Source: JBFHIJ01 sp963678775
Lineage (GTDB): Bacteria > Bacteroidota > Ignavibacteria > Kapaibacteriales > UBA2268
Direction of reading: 5' to 3'
Assembly: GCA_963678775.2 (NCBI GenBank)
Contig: CAXXGR010000007.1
Location: 310,001-374,000 of the forward strand
DNA length: 64,000 nt
The translations under genes and the position numbers were made by a program. Shown here piece after piece: positions 8,058-17,369 of this stretch. The number at the start of each line of letters is the position of its first letter. Position 1 is the stretch's first letter. Below the pieces are notes generated by a model. It was given only the letters and a program-made list of their open reading frames with translations. It did not search any database and had not been told where the DNA came from.

Positions 8058-10043
8058 ATGCTAAAACGATTTGGCTTATTGATGTATTTAACAGCATTTA
8101 TTGTCTTATTTAATACTTCTTTGTCTCAAGACAATAGTAAGAATATTGACTTTAAAGCGGTAACTAATGCTAAAGAATTAAAAGCCGGTGATATCTTTAA
8201 TGTTAGAGTAAGCTTTGACATTGTTGACCATTGGTATACTTACAGTCTTAAAATGCAGATAAACAGCGAAGGTATCGGTCCATCTCAGACAGAAATTACA
8301 GTTAAAAATACTGACCTATTTGAGTTAGATCCTGAAGCTATCATTGCACAGAAACCTGTAGTCAAGATGGACGAAGGGTTTGAAATGGAAATTGAAGTTT
8401 ATAAACATAAAGCAGAATTCATTTTGCCAATTAAGGCTAAAAAAGATTTGACTTTAGAATCCGGCAAAGAATTAGTTTTAGTTTATTTGCAGCAGTGTGA
8501 TACAGTAAGATGTCTTCCACCTACCGAATTTGAAGTTCCTATCGAATATACAGATAAGGAAGTATCAACTGTTTTACCGGTAGAAAAAGTAGAGAATAAA
8601 GTAGAACCAAAATCAGATGATAAAATATTTGTTACTGATGCGACTACTGAAATAGAAGAAGTAAAGAAAAAAGGCGTTATGTCATTCCTGTGGTTTGCAA
8701 TGGGAGCCGGCGCTTTAGCTCTTTTGACTCCTTGCGTATTTCCTATGATTCCAATTACTGTGTCGTTCTTTACTAAAAGAGCTGAACAACATAAAGGTAA
8801 AGGCGTGCGAGATGCTACTCTTTATGCAATTGGTATAATGGCTACATTTACTGCATTGGGAATGATTCTGGCTCTTATATACGGTGCCTCGGGGATTAGT
8901 AATTTTGCGACAAATGGCTGGGTGAATATGTTTATCGCAGCTTTATTTATCGTGTTTGCTTTTAACCTATTTGGTGCTTTTGAAATTCAAATGCCTACAG
9001 GTTTGATGAATAAATTGAATACTAAGAGCCAAGGTTCAGGAATTCTTAGTGTATTATTAATGGGGCTAACCTTCTCTCTGACTTCATTTACGTGCACTGT
9101 ACCTTTTGTAGGAACAACTCTTGTTTCGACTGCAAATGGAGAATGGTTTTATCCGATTCTTGGGATGTTAGCATTTTCCGGTGTTTTTGCTGCTCCATTT
9201 TTCTTATTAGCTTTATTCCCGACATTTATGCAGAAAATGCCTAAAGCAGGCGGATGGATGAATAACGTTAAAGTTGTAATGGGCTTTTTGGAAATAGCAG
9301 CTGCAATCAAATTTGTTTCAAATGCAGACTTAGTATGGAATTGGGGGATTATGCCTCCTGTTATTTTCCTTGCAATATGGATTGCGTGTGCGATCATGAT
9401 TGTATTATACATTTTAGGTAAATTTAAATTAGCACATGACGCTCCTTTAAATGGAGTTGGTCCTATGAGAATAACATTTGCTACGATTTTCCTAACCATT
9501 ACTATCTTCTTGTTTTCAGGACTCAATGGTGGTTCATTGGGAGAGTTGGATGCGTTCATTCCGCCTCCGAATTACTCAGAAATGATGGGAGATGATTCCG
9601 GAAATTCTAATATCCCGAACTCAGTTGATTCTAAAGCACCTATAGGTGGTAGTGAAAAAGAAATGAAAGACAGAGCTATGCAAGGGTGGCTTAAAAACTA
9701 TCAAGAAGGCTTAGATTTAGCTAAAAAAGAGAATAAGATACTATTTGTAGATTTTACTGGCTTTACCTGTACCAATTGCCGTTGGATGGAGACTAAGATG
9801 TTTCCTAAACCAGCTGTAATGGAAAAAATGGAACAAATGGTCAGAGTAAAACTATTTACAGATCGTAAAAAAGAGCCGTATATTTCTAATCAAAAGATGC
9901 AACAAGAAAGATTTGGTTCTATCGAGCTTCCGTTATATGTGCTCTTAACACCTGATGGTGAGTTTATCGCTTCCAATAGTTTTACAAGAGATCAAGCTCA
10001 ATTCTTAGAATTTTTAGATAAGGGATTAAATGCAGTAGAATAG
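8058..10043 (+). CDS. dsbD: DsbD-type thiol:disulfide interchange protein
   Basis: DsbD carries electrons from cytoplasmic thioredoxin across the inner membrane to periplasmic partners. After a signal peptide there is an N-terminal immunoglobulin-like domain with CDTVRC, an eight-helix CcdA/DsbD core with its two membrane cysteines at C226 (LTPCVFPMIP) and C346 (FTCTVPF), and a C-terminal periplasmic thioredoxin domain with C571-T-N-C574. The 661-residue length is normal to slightly long. I start at ATG 8058, ten bases after AAAGG, rather than at the in-frame TTG at 8052. Such a reductant supply would fit the c-type cytochrome at 45.9 kb, but that link is inference. Confidence 0.92.
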   Translation: MLKRFGLLMYLTAFIVLFNTSLSQDNSKNIDFKAVTNAKELKAGDIFNVRVSFDIVDHWYTYSLKMQINSEGIGPSQTEITVKNTDLFELDPEAIIAQKPVVKMDEGFEMEIEVYKHKAEFILPIKAKKDLTLESGKELVLVYLQQCDTVRCLPPTEFEVPIEYTDKEVSTVLPVEKVENKVEPKSDDKIFVTDATTEIEEVKKKGVMSFLWFAMGAGALALLTPCVFPMIPITVSFFTKRAEQHKGKGVRDATLYAIGIMATFTALGMILALIYGASGISNFATNGWVNMFIAALFIVFAFNLFGAFEIQMPTGLMNKLNTKSQGSGILSVLLMGLTFSLTSFTCTVPFVGTTLVSTANGEWFYPILGMLAFSGVFAAPFFLLALFPTFMQKMPKAGGWMNNVKVVMGFLEIAAAIKFVSNADLVWNWGIMPPVIFLAIWIACAIMIVLYILGKFKLAHDAPLNGVGPMRITFATIFLTITIFLFSGLNGGSLGELDAFIPPPNYSEMMGDDSGNSNIPNSVDSKAPIGGSEKEMKDRAMQGWLKNYQEGLDLAKKENKILFVDFTGFTCTNCRWMETKMFPKPAVMEKMEQMVRVKLFTDRKKEPYISNQKMQQERFGSIELPLYVLLTPDGEFIASNSFTRDQAQFLEFLDKGLNAVE

Positions 10044-10067
10044 CATTTAGTAAAATATCGAATATAG

Positions 10068-10102
10068 ACCTCTTCAGATTTATATTTGAAGAGGTTTTTT
10101 TT
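10068..10102 (+). terminator. intrinsic terminator after dsbD
   Basis: ACCTCTTCA (10068-10076) pairs with TGAAGAGGT (10087-10095), 9 bp perfect with a 10-base loop, followed by eight T (10095-10102). Confidence 0.9.
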
Positions 10103-10169
10103 ATTCTATATTAAATATTATATTATATTATATATGATTATTAATCAATTCATATAAATGGAAATTGGG

Positions 10170-11090
10170 ATGAAAATGATACAAATAATTACATTTGTGA
10201 TACTAATGTCAAGCTGTTCCGGAATTTTTGGGACAGAGAAATTTGAGATGAATAAAAATCTTGAAAAAGATGCTGTATATATTTCTGAAGTAATAGCTAT
10301 TACAGAGCAATATTCCGATGGAGAATTATTATTAAATGACACTATGATATCCAAAGCCTATGTCCAAGTATTAGAAAAGACAAATGATTATTATATTCTA
10401 GAATCTAAAGAAGAAATGGATAAATCATACGTATTTGCTACTATGATGAAATTAAACGATATAGTCTATAAAACAAAGATTGACAAACAAGGACATTTGA
10501 TAGATGTCATTAATGATAATGAAGTATATGAAGCTTTATACAAATCTATTACAAGCCCAATTAAGATGTTTGCAAATATGATTGAAGATTCTGAAGAAAA
10601 GAAAAAACAGTTAGCTAAAATGGATTCCATATTTAGAATAGGTTTCTCAAAAGATAGACTTCTTTCTATTGTGGAAGTTGGATATAAGCGTTCTGATTAT
10701 ACTGAATTCATTGGAAAGTCGATAGGAGAGAGGTTTACTTATGACACAGAATTTTTGGTACAAATGATTGGGATGGTTAAGAGCAAACGAGAATTTATAA
10801 TTAATAAGACTCCTGAAGGCAAATTTCATATCGTGGTAACTGATACTCTAGATTCTGAAGATTATAGTAAAAAAGCAAATGCACTTTCTGAGTTAGATGG
10901 AAAAGGTAGGAAAGTTGTAGCTGATGATGCTGATGTACTAATTGTGGTGAATAATTCGATGATTGTGAATCCGGAAAATGGCATTATAGAGTCACAAACT
11001 TTTGACATGATTGTTGATATGAAAACTGAAGACTATACTTCAAAAAAAGTAGAGAAATTTGTGATAACAAGTCTTGGAAAGAAGAATTAA
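10170..11090 (+). CDS. putative lipoprotein of unknown function
   Basis: I do not recognise this family. The start of the protein is a lipoprotein signal with lipobox LMSSC, making C16 the lipidated residue when ATG 10170 is used; the in-frame ATG at 10158 adds four residues and cannot be excluded. The mature part of about 290 residues is acidic and strand-rich, with a central helical stretch (EDSEEKKKQLAKMDSIF). Its overall plan recalls the exported protein at 29290, but the similarity is weak. It lies 6 bases before another exported protein, so the two probably form an operon. Confidence 0.6.
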   Translation: MKMIQIITFVILMSSCSGIFGTEKFEMNKNLEKDAVYISEVIAITEQYSDGELLLNDTMISKAYVQVLEKTNDYYILESKEEMDKSYVFATMMKLNDIVYKTKIDKQGHLIDVINDNEVYEALYKSITSPIKMFANMIEDSEEKKKQLAKMDSIFRIGFSKDRLLSIVEVGYKRSDYTEFIGKSIGERFTYDTEFLVQMIGMVKSKREFIINKTPEGKFHIVVTDTLDSEDYSKKANALSELDGKGRKVVADDADVLIVVNNSMIVNPENGIIESQTFDMIVDMKTEDYTSKKVEKFVITSLGKKN

Positions 11091-11096
11091 GAGAAA

Positions 11097-11741
11097 ATGT
11101 TTATGGAAATCTTATATTTTCTGTTTCTAATACTAATTCATAGTGATCTTCAAGCTGAGCCTTGTGAGTGCAATAAGCTTACAAGACTTTCTGTGGTTAA
11201 GCTTGATCAAATGGAAGTTGTAATTTGCGGCGATAAATATTCAGATAATGAAACAGATGATGGATTTATCATTTCTCCAGTTGTAATAGAGTGTTCACAG
11301 GATTCAGTGCTTTTTGATGATTCATTACAAGAGATTTTTCCTTATAAATATGAATACTCAAAAGATACTCTAAAACTGACTTTTTTGACTTTGATTCTTG
11401 AAGGGGATTCTTGGGATTATAAATTTGTACCGGATTTTCGTTATTCTTTTTTTAGCCAAAAGAAAAAAATACAGCAGATTGAGACTAATATCTTTCAATG
11501 TCCTGAATTATCCGCCAAACAGAAGAAGGATATAGATAGTCTTCTAAGTTTTTTAGAGAGCTCAAAGGGTGAAGAATTATCTCATTACCCGGGAGATGAA
11601 AAGTCTCTTTATATGTTGGATATGGCTGCATTAAACAATTATAAAAATACTTTTGATCTATTATCAAAAATTGAAGAACTCTTTCTTTTTGATGGTGCAT
11701 TGAAAGAGACACTGGGTGAGTTGAAATATTCTTATAAATAA
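11097..11741 (+). CDS. exported protein of unknown function
   Basis: This 214-residue protein starts with a short hydrophobic segment ending near LQAEPCEC, which reads as a signal peptide; the next residues include a C-x-C pair. The rest is acidic with no recognised domain and a helical C-terminus. The start ATG at 11097 or the ATG at 11103 could be used. It follows the lipoprotein gene by 6 bases. Nothing downstream links it to the SUF operon, which has its own promoter. Confidence 0.55.
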   Translation: MFMEILYFLFLILIHSDLQAEPCECNKLTRLSVVKLDQMEVVICGDKYSDNETDDGFIISPVVIECSQDSVLFDDSLQEIFPYKYEYSKDTLKLTFLTLILEGDSWDYKFVPDFRYSFFSQKKKIQQIETNIFQCPELSAKQKKDIDSLLSFLESSKGEELSHYPGDEKSLYMLDMAALNNYKNTFDLLSKIEELFLFDGALKETLGELKYSYK

Positions 11742-11916
11742 CTTTATTCTATTACAAAATATTTATATTCGGAAAAATCAGTAGACAATTAGCGGAGTAA
11801 AAAAGCATTTTACTTATTGATTTTAAACAAAATTATGTATATTAGCAGACCATTTTAGTCCTATCTTTACTAAAACTTTCCATATTATAAAAACTTCATT
11901 TGTAGAGCCGAAAATA

Positions 11917-11945
11917 TTGACTATTTTTGCAAATAGGATTACAAT
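11917..11945 (+). promoter_or_regulatory. predicted sigma-70 promoter of the SUF operon
   Basis: TTGACT (11917-11922) and TACAAT (11940-11945) are separated by exactly 17 bases, each one mismatch from the E. coli -35/-10 consensus. The predicted start is near 11952, about 55 bases before the Rrf2 start codon. Confidence 0.7.
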
Positions 11946-11955
11946 AGTCCTATTT
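11931..11955. promoter_or_regulatory. palindromic operator candidate over the -10 box
   Basis: AAATAGGA (11931-11938) and TCCTATTT (11948-11955) form an 8-bp perfect inverted repeat with a 9-base spacer. The spacer contains the -10 hexamer, so a dimeric repressor here would block initiation. The Rrf2 protein encoded by the first gene of the operon is the obvious candidate ligand (inference). Confidence 0.62.
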
Positions 11956-12008
11956 AGATAATCGTCGAATGACTTAAACGAAAACAACGGCATAATAGGC
12001 AAATATTT

Positions 12009-12479
12009 ATGTTCAAACTCTCAAAGAAAGTTGAATACGCAATCTTGGCTGTGCAGTATATGGCTATGAATTCTAAAGGTATTGTCTCGGCAAAAGAAAT
12101 AGCCGAGCACCTTAATATATCTTTTGAGTTTCTGTCTAAAGCCCTTCAAAAGCTTATGAAAAACGGCATTATTGAATCCAAACAAGGAATCAAAGGCGGG
12201 TATGTACTTAGCAGGCCAGCGGAATTGATTTCCCTTGCTGATATTATTAATGCACAAAGTAATGAAATTAGAGTTGTTGATTGTTTGACTGATGATAGCG
12301 ACTGCGTGTGCGTACGTGAAGAGGATTGTACTCTTCGCTCACCTATGCAAAACATTCAACTAAGAATAAATTCCATTTTAAAATCAACCAGCTTAGCTGA
12401 TATTTGTAGTAGCAAAAAGCCTCTGATAGATGCAAATGAGATATTAAATTATAAATTCGAAGGTAATAGTGATGAATAA
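12009..12479 (+). CDS. Rrf2-family Fe-S-type transcriptional regulator of the SUF operon
   Basis: The protein is a 156-residue Rrf2/IscR-type regulator. Residues 1-70 form the winged helix-turn-helix (EYAILAVQYMA, AKEIAEHLNISFEFLSKALQKL, GIKGGYVLSRP). The sensor loop has four cysteines, C92, C99, C101 and C107, within CLTDDSDCVCVREEDC, where IscR has three; this suggests an iron-sulfur cluster. Being first in the operon with a palindrome over its promoter, it probably autoregulates SUF expression according to cluster status. Its 3' end overlaps sufB by 8 bases. Confidence 0.9.
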   Translation: MFKLSKKVEYAILAVQYMAMNSKGIVSAKEIAEHLNISFEFLSKALQKLMKNGIIESKQGIKGGYVLSRPAELISLADIINAQSNEIRVVDCLTDDSDCVCVREEDCTLRSPMQNIQLRINSILKSTSLADICSSKKPLIDANEILNYKFEGNSDE

Positions 12480-13926
12480 AGAGCAAGTAGAACAAAAGTT
12501 CCTTGAGGATCTTGCCCAAAGTGACTATAAGTATGGTTTTACTACCAATATAGAACAGGAATTCGCTCCCAAAGGTTTGGATGAGGACACAGTAAGATTC
12601 ATTTCTGCAAAGAAAAACGAACCTGAGTTTATGCTTGAGTATAGATTAAAAGCGTTCAGGCATTGGCTAACTATGAAAGAACCTGATTGGGCAAAACTTA
12701 GCTATCCTCCAATTGATTATCAGGATATATACTACTATGCTGCTCCTAAAAAGAATGAAGGACCTAAAAGTTTAGACGAAGTTGACCCTGAAATTTTGGA
12801 TACTTATGCGAAATTAGGTATTCCGCTTAATGAACAAAAAAAATTACAAGGTATTGCTGTAGACGCTGTTATGGATAGTGTCTCTGTAGCAACTACTTTC
12901 AAAGATACACTGTCAAAACATGGTATCATATTTATGCCAATCAGTGAAGCTCTGCAGGAACATCCTGAATTAGTAAAAAAATACTTAGGCAGCGTAGTTC
13001 CTTATACGGATAACTACTTTGCTGCTTTAAATGCTGCTGTCTTTAGTGATGGCTCATTTGTATATATTCCAAAGGGCGTAAGATCTCCTATGGAGCTTTC
13101 TACATATTTCCGAATTAACGCCTCTTCTACCGGTCAGTTTGAAAGGACTTTGATAGTTGCAGAGGAAGGCAGTTATGTGTCTTATCTCGAGGGCTGTACT
13201 GCTCCTATGAGAGATGAAAATCAGCTGCATGCTGCCGTAGTAGAACTGGTTGCGGAAGAGAAAGCTGAAATTAAATATTCAACAGTCCAAAACTGGTACC
13301 CAGGAGATAAAGAAGGAAAAGGCGGCATATATAACTTTGTTACTAAACGAGGTATTTGTGCAGGATATAAATCTAAAATATCATGGACTCAGGTAGAAAC
13401 TGGTTCATCGATCACTTGGAAATATCCAAGTTGCATTCTGAAAGGTGAAGAGTCTATAGGGGAGTTTTACTCGGTAGCTATGACTAATAACAAACAGGTC
13501 GCTGACACAGGCAGTAAAATGATTCATATAGGTAAAAACTCTAAAAGTCGTATCGTCTCAAAAGGTATATCTGCAGGTAAGTCGGAAAATAGTTATCGCG
13601 GTTTGGTAAAAGTAGGCAAGAAGGCAGATTCCGCAAGAAACTTCTCACAATGTGACTCTCTGCTAATTGGTGACAAATGCGGTGCTCACACATTCCCTTA
13701 TTTGGAAATTAGTAATAAATCGGCAGTGGTTGAACACGAAGCAACAACTTCCAAAATATCCGAAGATGTAATCTTCTATCTCAACCAAAGAGGGATTAAT
13801 AATGAAGATGCAGTAGCTCTGATTGTAAATGGTTATGCAAAAGAAGTATTAAATAAATTGCCTATGGAATTTGCAGTCGAAGCTCAAAAACTTCTTGCTA
13901 TCAGTCTAGAAGGCAGTGTAGGTTAA
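12472..13926 (+). CDS. sufB: Fe-S cluster scaffold SufB
   Basis: SufB with SufC and SufD forms the SufBC2D scaffold on which Fe-S clusters are built. The 484 residues match full-length SufB, with the C-terminal beta-helix core and the persulfide-region cysteine C394 in SQCDSLLIGD and C403 in KCGAHTFPYLE. ATG 12472 is used; the GTG just before it is in frame but adds only one residue. Translation is probably coupled to the upstream regulator gene through the overlap. Confidence 0.96.
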   Translation: MNKEQVEQKFLEDLAQSDYKYGFTTNIEQEFAPKGLDEDTVRFISAKKNEPEFMLEYRLKAFRHWLTMKEPDWAKLSYPPIDYQDIYYYAAPKKNEGPKSLDEVDPEILDTYAKLGIPLNEQKKLQGIAVDAVMDSVSVATTFKDTLSKHGIIFMPISEALQEHPELVKKYLGSVVPYTDNYFAALNAAVFSDGSFVYIPKGVRSPMELSTYFRINASSTGQFERTLIVAEEGSYVSYLEGCTAPMRDENQLHAAVVELVAEEKAEIKYSTVQNWYPGDKEGKGGIYNFVTKRGICAGYKSKISWTQVETGSSITWKYPSCILKGEESIGEFYSVAMTNNKQVADTGSKMIHIGKNSKSRIVSKGISAGKSENSYRGLVKVGKKADSARNFSQCDSLLIGDKCGAHTFPYLEISNKSAVVEHEATTSKISEDVIFYLNQRGINNEDAVALIVNGYAKEVLNKLPMEFAVEAQKLLAISLEGSVG

Positions 13927-13991
13927 TCTTTAGACTAGTGAACTGGAATCAAAATAAATAATATAATAAAATAGAAATAGGATTTTAGGAT

Positions 13992-14747
13992 ATGTCACTC
14001 TTAAAAATAGAAAATCTTAAAGCAAAAATTGAAGGCAATGAAATCTTGCACGGTTTGAATTTAGAAATTAAGCCAGGTGAAATTCATGCAATTATGGGGC
14101 CTAATGGTTCTGGTAAAAGTACTCTTGCTTCTGTGCTAGCAGGTAAAGAAGAGTATGAAGTAACGGATGGTAAAATATCTTTTGACGGTAAAGACTTGTT
14201 TGAAATGTCTCCTGAAGAAAGAGCAAGGGAAGGTATGTTTTTAGCTTTCCAATATCCTGTAGAAATTCCGGGAGTTTCTAATGCAAACTTTATGAAAACT
14301 GCAGTCAATGAAATAAGAAAACATAGAGGTCAGGATGCTTTAGATGCTATGGACTTCCTTCAGCTAATGAAAGAAAAAGCTAAATATGTAGAGTTAGACT
14401 CTCAGTTTCTTACTCGTTCTGTGAATCATGGTTTTTCAGGTGGTGAAAAGAAAAGAAACGAAATATTTCAAATGGCTATGTTAGATCCAAAACTTGCTGT
14501 TTTAGATGAAACAGACTCCGGTTTGGATATTGATGCACTAAGAATTGTAGCTTCAGGAGTAAACAAACTTAAAAATGAAAACAATTCTTTTGTAGTTATC
14601 ACTCACTACCAAAGATTATTAGATTATATAGTACCTGACTATGTTCACGTGTTATACAATGGTCGTATCGTTAAATCAGGCACTAAAGAATTAGCCTTAG
14701 AATTGGAAGAAAAAGGATACGATTGGATTAAAGAACTTGTTGACTAA
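13992..14747 (+). CDS. sufC: Fe-S assembly ATPase SufC
   Basis: SufC is the ABC-type ATPase of the SufBCD complex. The 251-residue protein shows Walker A GPNGSGKST (residues 36-44), the signature FSGGEKKRNE, Walker B LAVLDETDSGLD and the switch histidine in VITHYQR. The DETDSGLD Walker B is the characteristic SufC form. There is a 65-bp gap after sufB and an 18-bp gap before sufD. Confidence 0.96.
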   Translation: MSLLKIENLKAKIEGNEILHGLNLEIKPGEIHAIMGPNGSGKSTLASVLAGKEEYEVTDGKISFDGKDLFEMSPEERAREGMFLAFQYPVEIPGVSNANFMKTAVNEIRKHRGQDALDAMDFLQLMKEKAKYVELDSQFLTRSVNHGFSGGEKKRNEIFQMAMLDPKLAVLDETDSGLDIDALRIVASGVNKLKNENNSFVVITHYQRLLDYIVPDYVHVLYNGRIVKSGTKELALELEEKGYDWIKELVD

Positions 14748-14765
14748 TTAAATCAGGTAAAAAGA

Positions 14766-16064
14766 ATGTCAAAAACTGAATTTTTAAACAAAATTGCCTC
14801 TGAGTTCAATACTTTGTCTTCTCATCTGAACGGACAAAAAGACTCTGACTCTTTTGGTAAAAGAACAGAAGCTATAGCGGCTTTTAAAGAAGCCGGACTT
14901 CCAACTTTAAAACATGAACATTGGAAATACACAAAGCTTTCTTTTTTGCACCAGTTTGATTTTGACTTTGCCCTTGGCGGCAATGTCAGCAAAGAAGAAG
15001 TGGAAGCTAAAGTACCTAAATTTGATGCCTATAAGTTGGTTTTTGTAAATGGAATTTACAATGCAAGCTTATCAGATGATGTCAAAGTAAAAGGAATGAC
15101 AATAGATAATCTTTCAAAAGTACTGGCAAATAAAGAAGTTTCAGCTTTATACTCACAAGTAGCGGATTATAAAAAGAATCCATTTCTTGCGTTAAATACT
15201 GCGATGTCTTTCGAAGGTGCTTATGTTAAAGTAGATAAAAATACCGTAATAGACAAACCTTTGCATATCGTAATTATAAACGACAGTAAAGAAAAATCTT
15301 CAAAAGCATATTTTAGGAATATGATTGAAGTTGGTGAAAATGCTTCTGTTAAACTAATAGAAACAAATCATACAATTGGAGATAATGCTGCTCTGACTAA
15401 TGTGGTATCTGAAATATTCCTTGCTCAAAATGCAAAGTCCGAATATCACAAATTGCAGTTAGATGTGGATAATTCTTATTATCTGGGCACAATACAGGCT
15501 TATCAGGAAAGAGATTCGCATTTCAAAAGTTCTTCGATTAGTTTGTCCGGTAAGTTCGTTAGAAATAATTTGGAGAGTGTACTTAATGGTAAAGGTTGCT
15601 TGACAGATATGGACGGATTCTATTACGCAGAGAAAGACAATCTGGTAGATAATCATACATTTATTGACCATGCGAATCCACATTGTGACAGTAATGAGTT
15701 TTACAAAGGCATAATGAATGACAAAGGTACTGCAGTATTTAATGGTAAAATTTTAGTACGCCAAGATGCCCAGCAGACTAATGCCTATCAGTCAAATAAA
15801 AATATTTTACTATCAGATGATGCAACAATCAATACTAAGCCTGAACTTGAAATTTATGCAGATGATGTAAAATGCAGTCATGGTGCTACTTGTGGATATT
15901 TGGACGAAGAGTCCTTATTCTATTTGAAAGCTCGTGGTATTGGTGAAATAGAAGCAAAAACTCTACTTCTAAATGCGTTTGCAGGTGAAGTATTCGAACG
16001 AATAGGAATTGAAGACTTGAGAAACTATGCAATCGAATTAGCATTTAGCAGACTTCATTTTTAG
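14766..16064 (+). CDS. sufD: Fe-S assembly protein SufD
   Basis: SufD is the SufB paralogue of the SufBC2D scaffold and is needed for iron entry. The 432-residue protein has the helical N-terminal part (LKHEHWKYTKLS) and the SufD C-terminal signature KCSHGATCGYLDEESLFYLKARGI-like segment with the conserved histidine. Length and operon position are as expected. Confidence 0.94.
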   Translation: MSKTEFLNKIASEFNTLSSHLNGQKDSDSFGKRTEAIAAFKEAGLPTLKHEHWKYTKLSFLHQFDFDFALGGNVSKEEVEAKVPKFDAYKLVFVNGIYNASLSDDVKVKGMTIDNLSKVLANKEVSALYSQVADYKKNPFLALNTAMSFEGAYVKVDKNTVIDKPLHIVIINDSKEKSSKAYFRNMIEVGENASVKLIETNHTIGDNAALTNVVSEIFLAQNAKSEYHKLQLDVDNSYYLGTIQAYQERDSHFKSSSISLSGKFVRNNLESVLNGKGCLTDMDGFYYAEKDNLVDNHTFIDHANPHCDSNEFYKGIMNDKGTAVFNGKILVRQDAQQTNAYQSNKNILLSDDATINTKPELEIYADDVKCSHGATCGYLDEESLFYLKARGIGEIEAKTLLLNAFAGEVFERIGIEDLRNYAIELAFSRLHF

Positions 16065-16131
16065 TTTGCTTAGAATAATAGCTATTCATTTATAGTGTTT
16101 TCAAAATACAGGATATGCAAGGATTAGGATA

Positions 16132-17355
16132 ATGTCAACTTTTGATGTAAACAAAGTGCGAGCTGATTTCCCGACTTTGACTCAAAAAGTCAGAGGCAAG
16201 GATTTAGTTTATCTGGATAATGCAGCAACATCGCATAAGCCTGCGTGCGTTATTGATGCTGTTAGTGAGTTCTATAGAAACTATAACAGCAACATTCACA
16301 GAGGCGTACACAAGCTTAGCCAGATTGCTACAGATAAATACGAAAAAGCTCGCAAAATCATAAAAGATTTTATCAATGCTGATTCTACTGAAGAAATAAT
16401 CTTTACCAAAGGAACAACTGATTCAATGAATTTGTTTGCTAATTCTTTTGGGAAAGCGTATTTAAAAGCAGACGATGAAATAATAATTTCTCACATGGAA
16501 CACCATTCGAATATAGTGCCATGGCAGATTCTTTGTGAAGATAGAGGGTGTAAGCTAAAAGTTGCTCCTATCAATGACAAAGGTGAGATAATTTGGGAAG
16601 AATTTGAAAAACTAATCACTGATAAGACTAAACTTATCTCTGTTGTGCATATATCAAATTCACTTGGTACTGTAAATCCAATCAAAAAGATAATAGATGC
16701 AGGACATGCCCGCGGCATACCTGTCATGATAGATGGTGCTCAGTCTATTCATCATGTTGAAATAGATGTGAAAGAGCTTGATTGCGATTTCTTTGCTTTT
16801 TCAGGACATAAGATATATGGTCCTACGGGTATCGGTGTGTTCTACGGTAAAAAGAAATATCTAAATGAAATGCCGCCATATCAAGGTGGAGGAGATATGA
16901 TTTTATCGGTTAGCTTCGAAAAGACAATTTATAACGAATTGCCATACAAATTTGAAGCAGGTACTCCTAATATCGCTGGAGCTATTGGTCTTGGTGAAGC
17001 TATAAGATATGTTTCTGAACTGGGAATTCGTAATATTGCAAAATATGAAAAAGAGCTTTTAGATTACGCTACAGAGCAAGTATCTGCTATACCCGGAGTG
17101 AAGATTATCGGAACTGCAGACCAGAAAGCAAGCGTACTCTCTTTCGTCATGGAAGCAGCACATCCTCATGATGTAGGTACTATGATGGATATGGATGGAG
17201 TAGCTATCAGATCAGGGCATCACTGCACAGAACCGGTAATGAGAAGATTTGAAGTGCCGGCTACTTCAAGAGCATCTTTTTCTTTTTACAATACTAAGGA
17301 AGAGATAGACGTTTTAGTAAAATCGATTGCAAAGATAATCGATATGTTTAGTTAG
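16132..17355 (+). CDS. sufS: cysteine desulfurase SufS
   Basis: SufS is a class II PLP-dependent cysteine desulfurase that takes sulfur from cysteine as a persulfide and passes it on, here probably to SufU. The 407 residues show the PLP lysine K227 in SGHKIYGPTG and the catalytic C365 in RSGHHCTEP. A GGATTAGG purine block precedes the start. It is followed after 14 bases by sufU. Confidence 0.96.
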   Translation: MSTFDVNKVRADFPTLTQKVRGKDLVYLDNAATSHKPACVIDAVSEFYRNYNSNIHRGVHKLSQIATDKYEKARKIIKDFINADSTEEIIFTKGTTDSMNLFANSFGKAYLKADDEIIISHMEHHSNIVPWQILCEDRGCKLKVAPINDKGEIIWEEFEKLITDKTKLISVVHISNSLGTVNPIKKIIDAGHARGIPVMIDGAQSIHHVEIDVKELDCDFFAFSGHKIYGPTGIGVFYGKKKYLNEMPPYQGGGDMILSVSFEKTIYNELPYKFEAGTPNIAGAIGLGEAIRYVSELGIRNIAKYEKELLDYATEQVSAIPGVKIIGTADQKASVLSFVMEAAHPHDVGTMMDMDGVAIRSGHHCTEPVMRRFEVPATSRASFSFYNTKEEIDVLVKSIAKIIDMFS

Positions 17356-17369
17356 AAAAGGCATAAATC

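Larger units (their letters stand above)
11742..12008 (+). promoter_or_regulatory. SUF operon control region
   Basis: This 267-bp gap holds the upstream control region of the Rrf2-SUF operon. It contains two exact copies of TAGTCCTAT (11856-11864 and 11945-11953) and an inverted near-copy ATAGGATTA (11933-11941), plus the promoter and palindrome listed separately. No coding region is apparent. Confidence 0.65.

Noticed and set aside
9149..9559. A 136-codon open frame on the minus strand inside dsbD
   Set aside because: It is antisense to a strongly conserved membrane protein gene, has no ribosome site or recognisable domain, and is an artefact of base composition.
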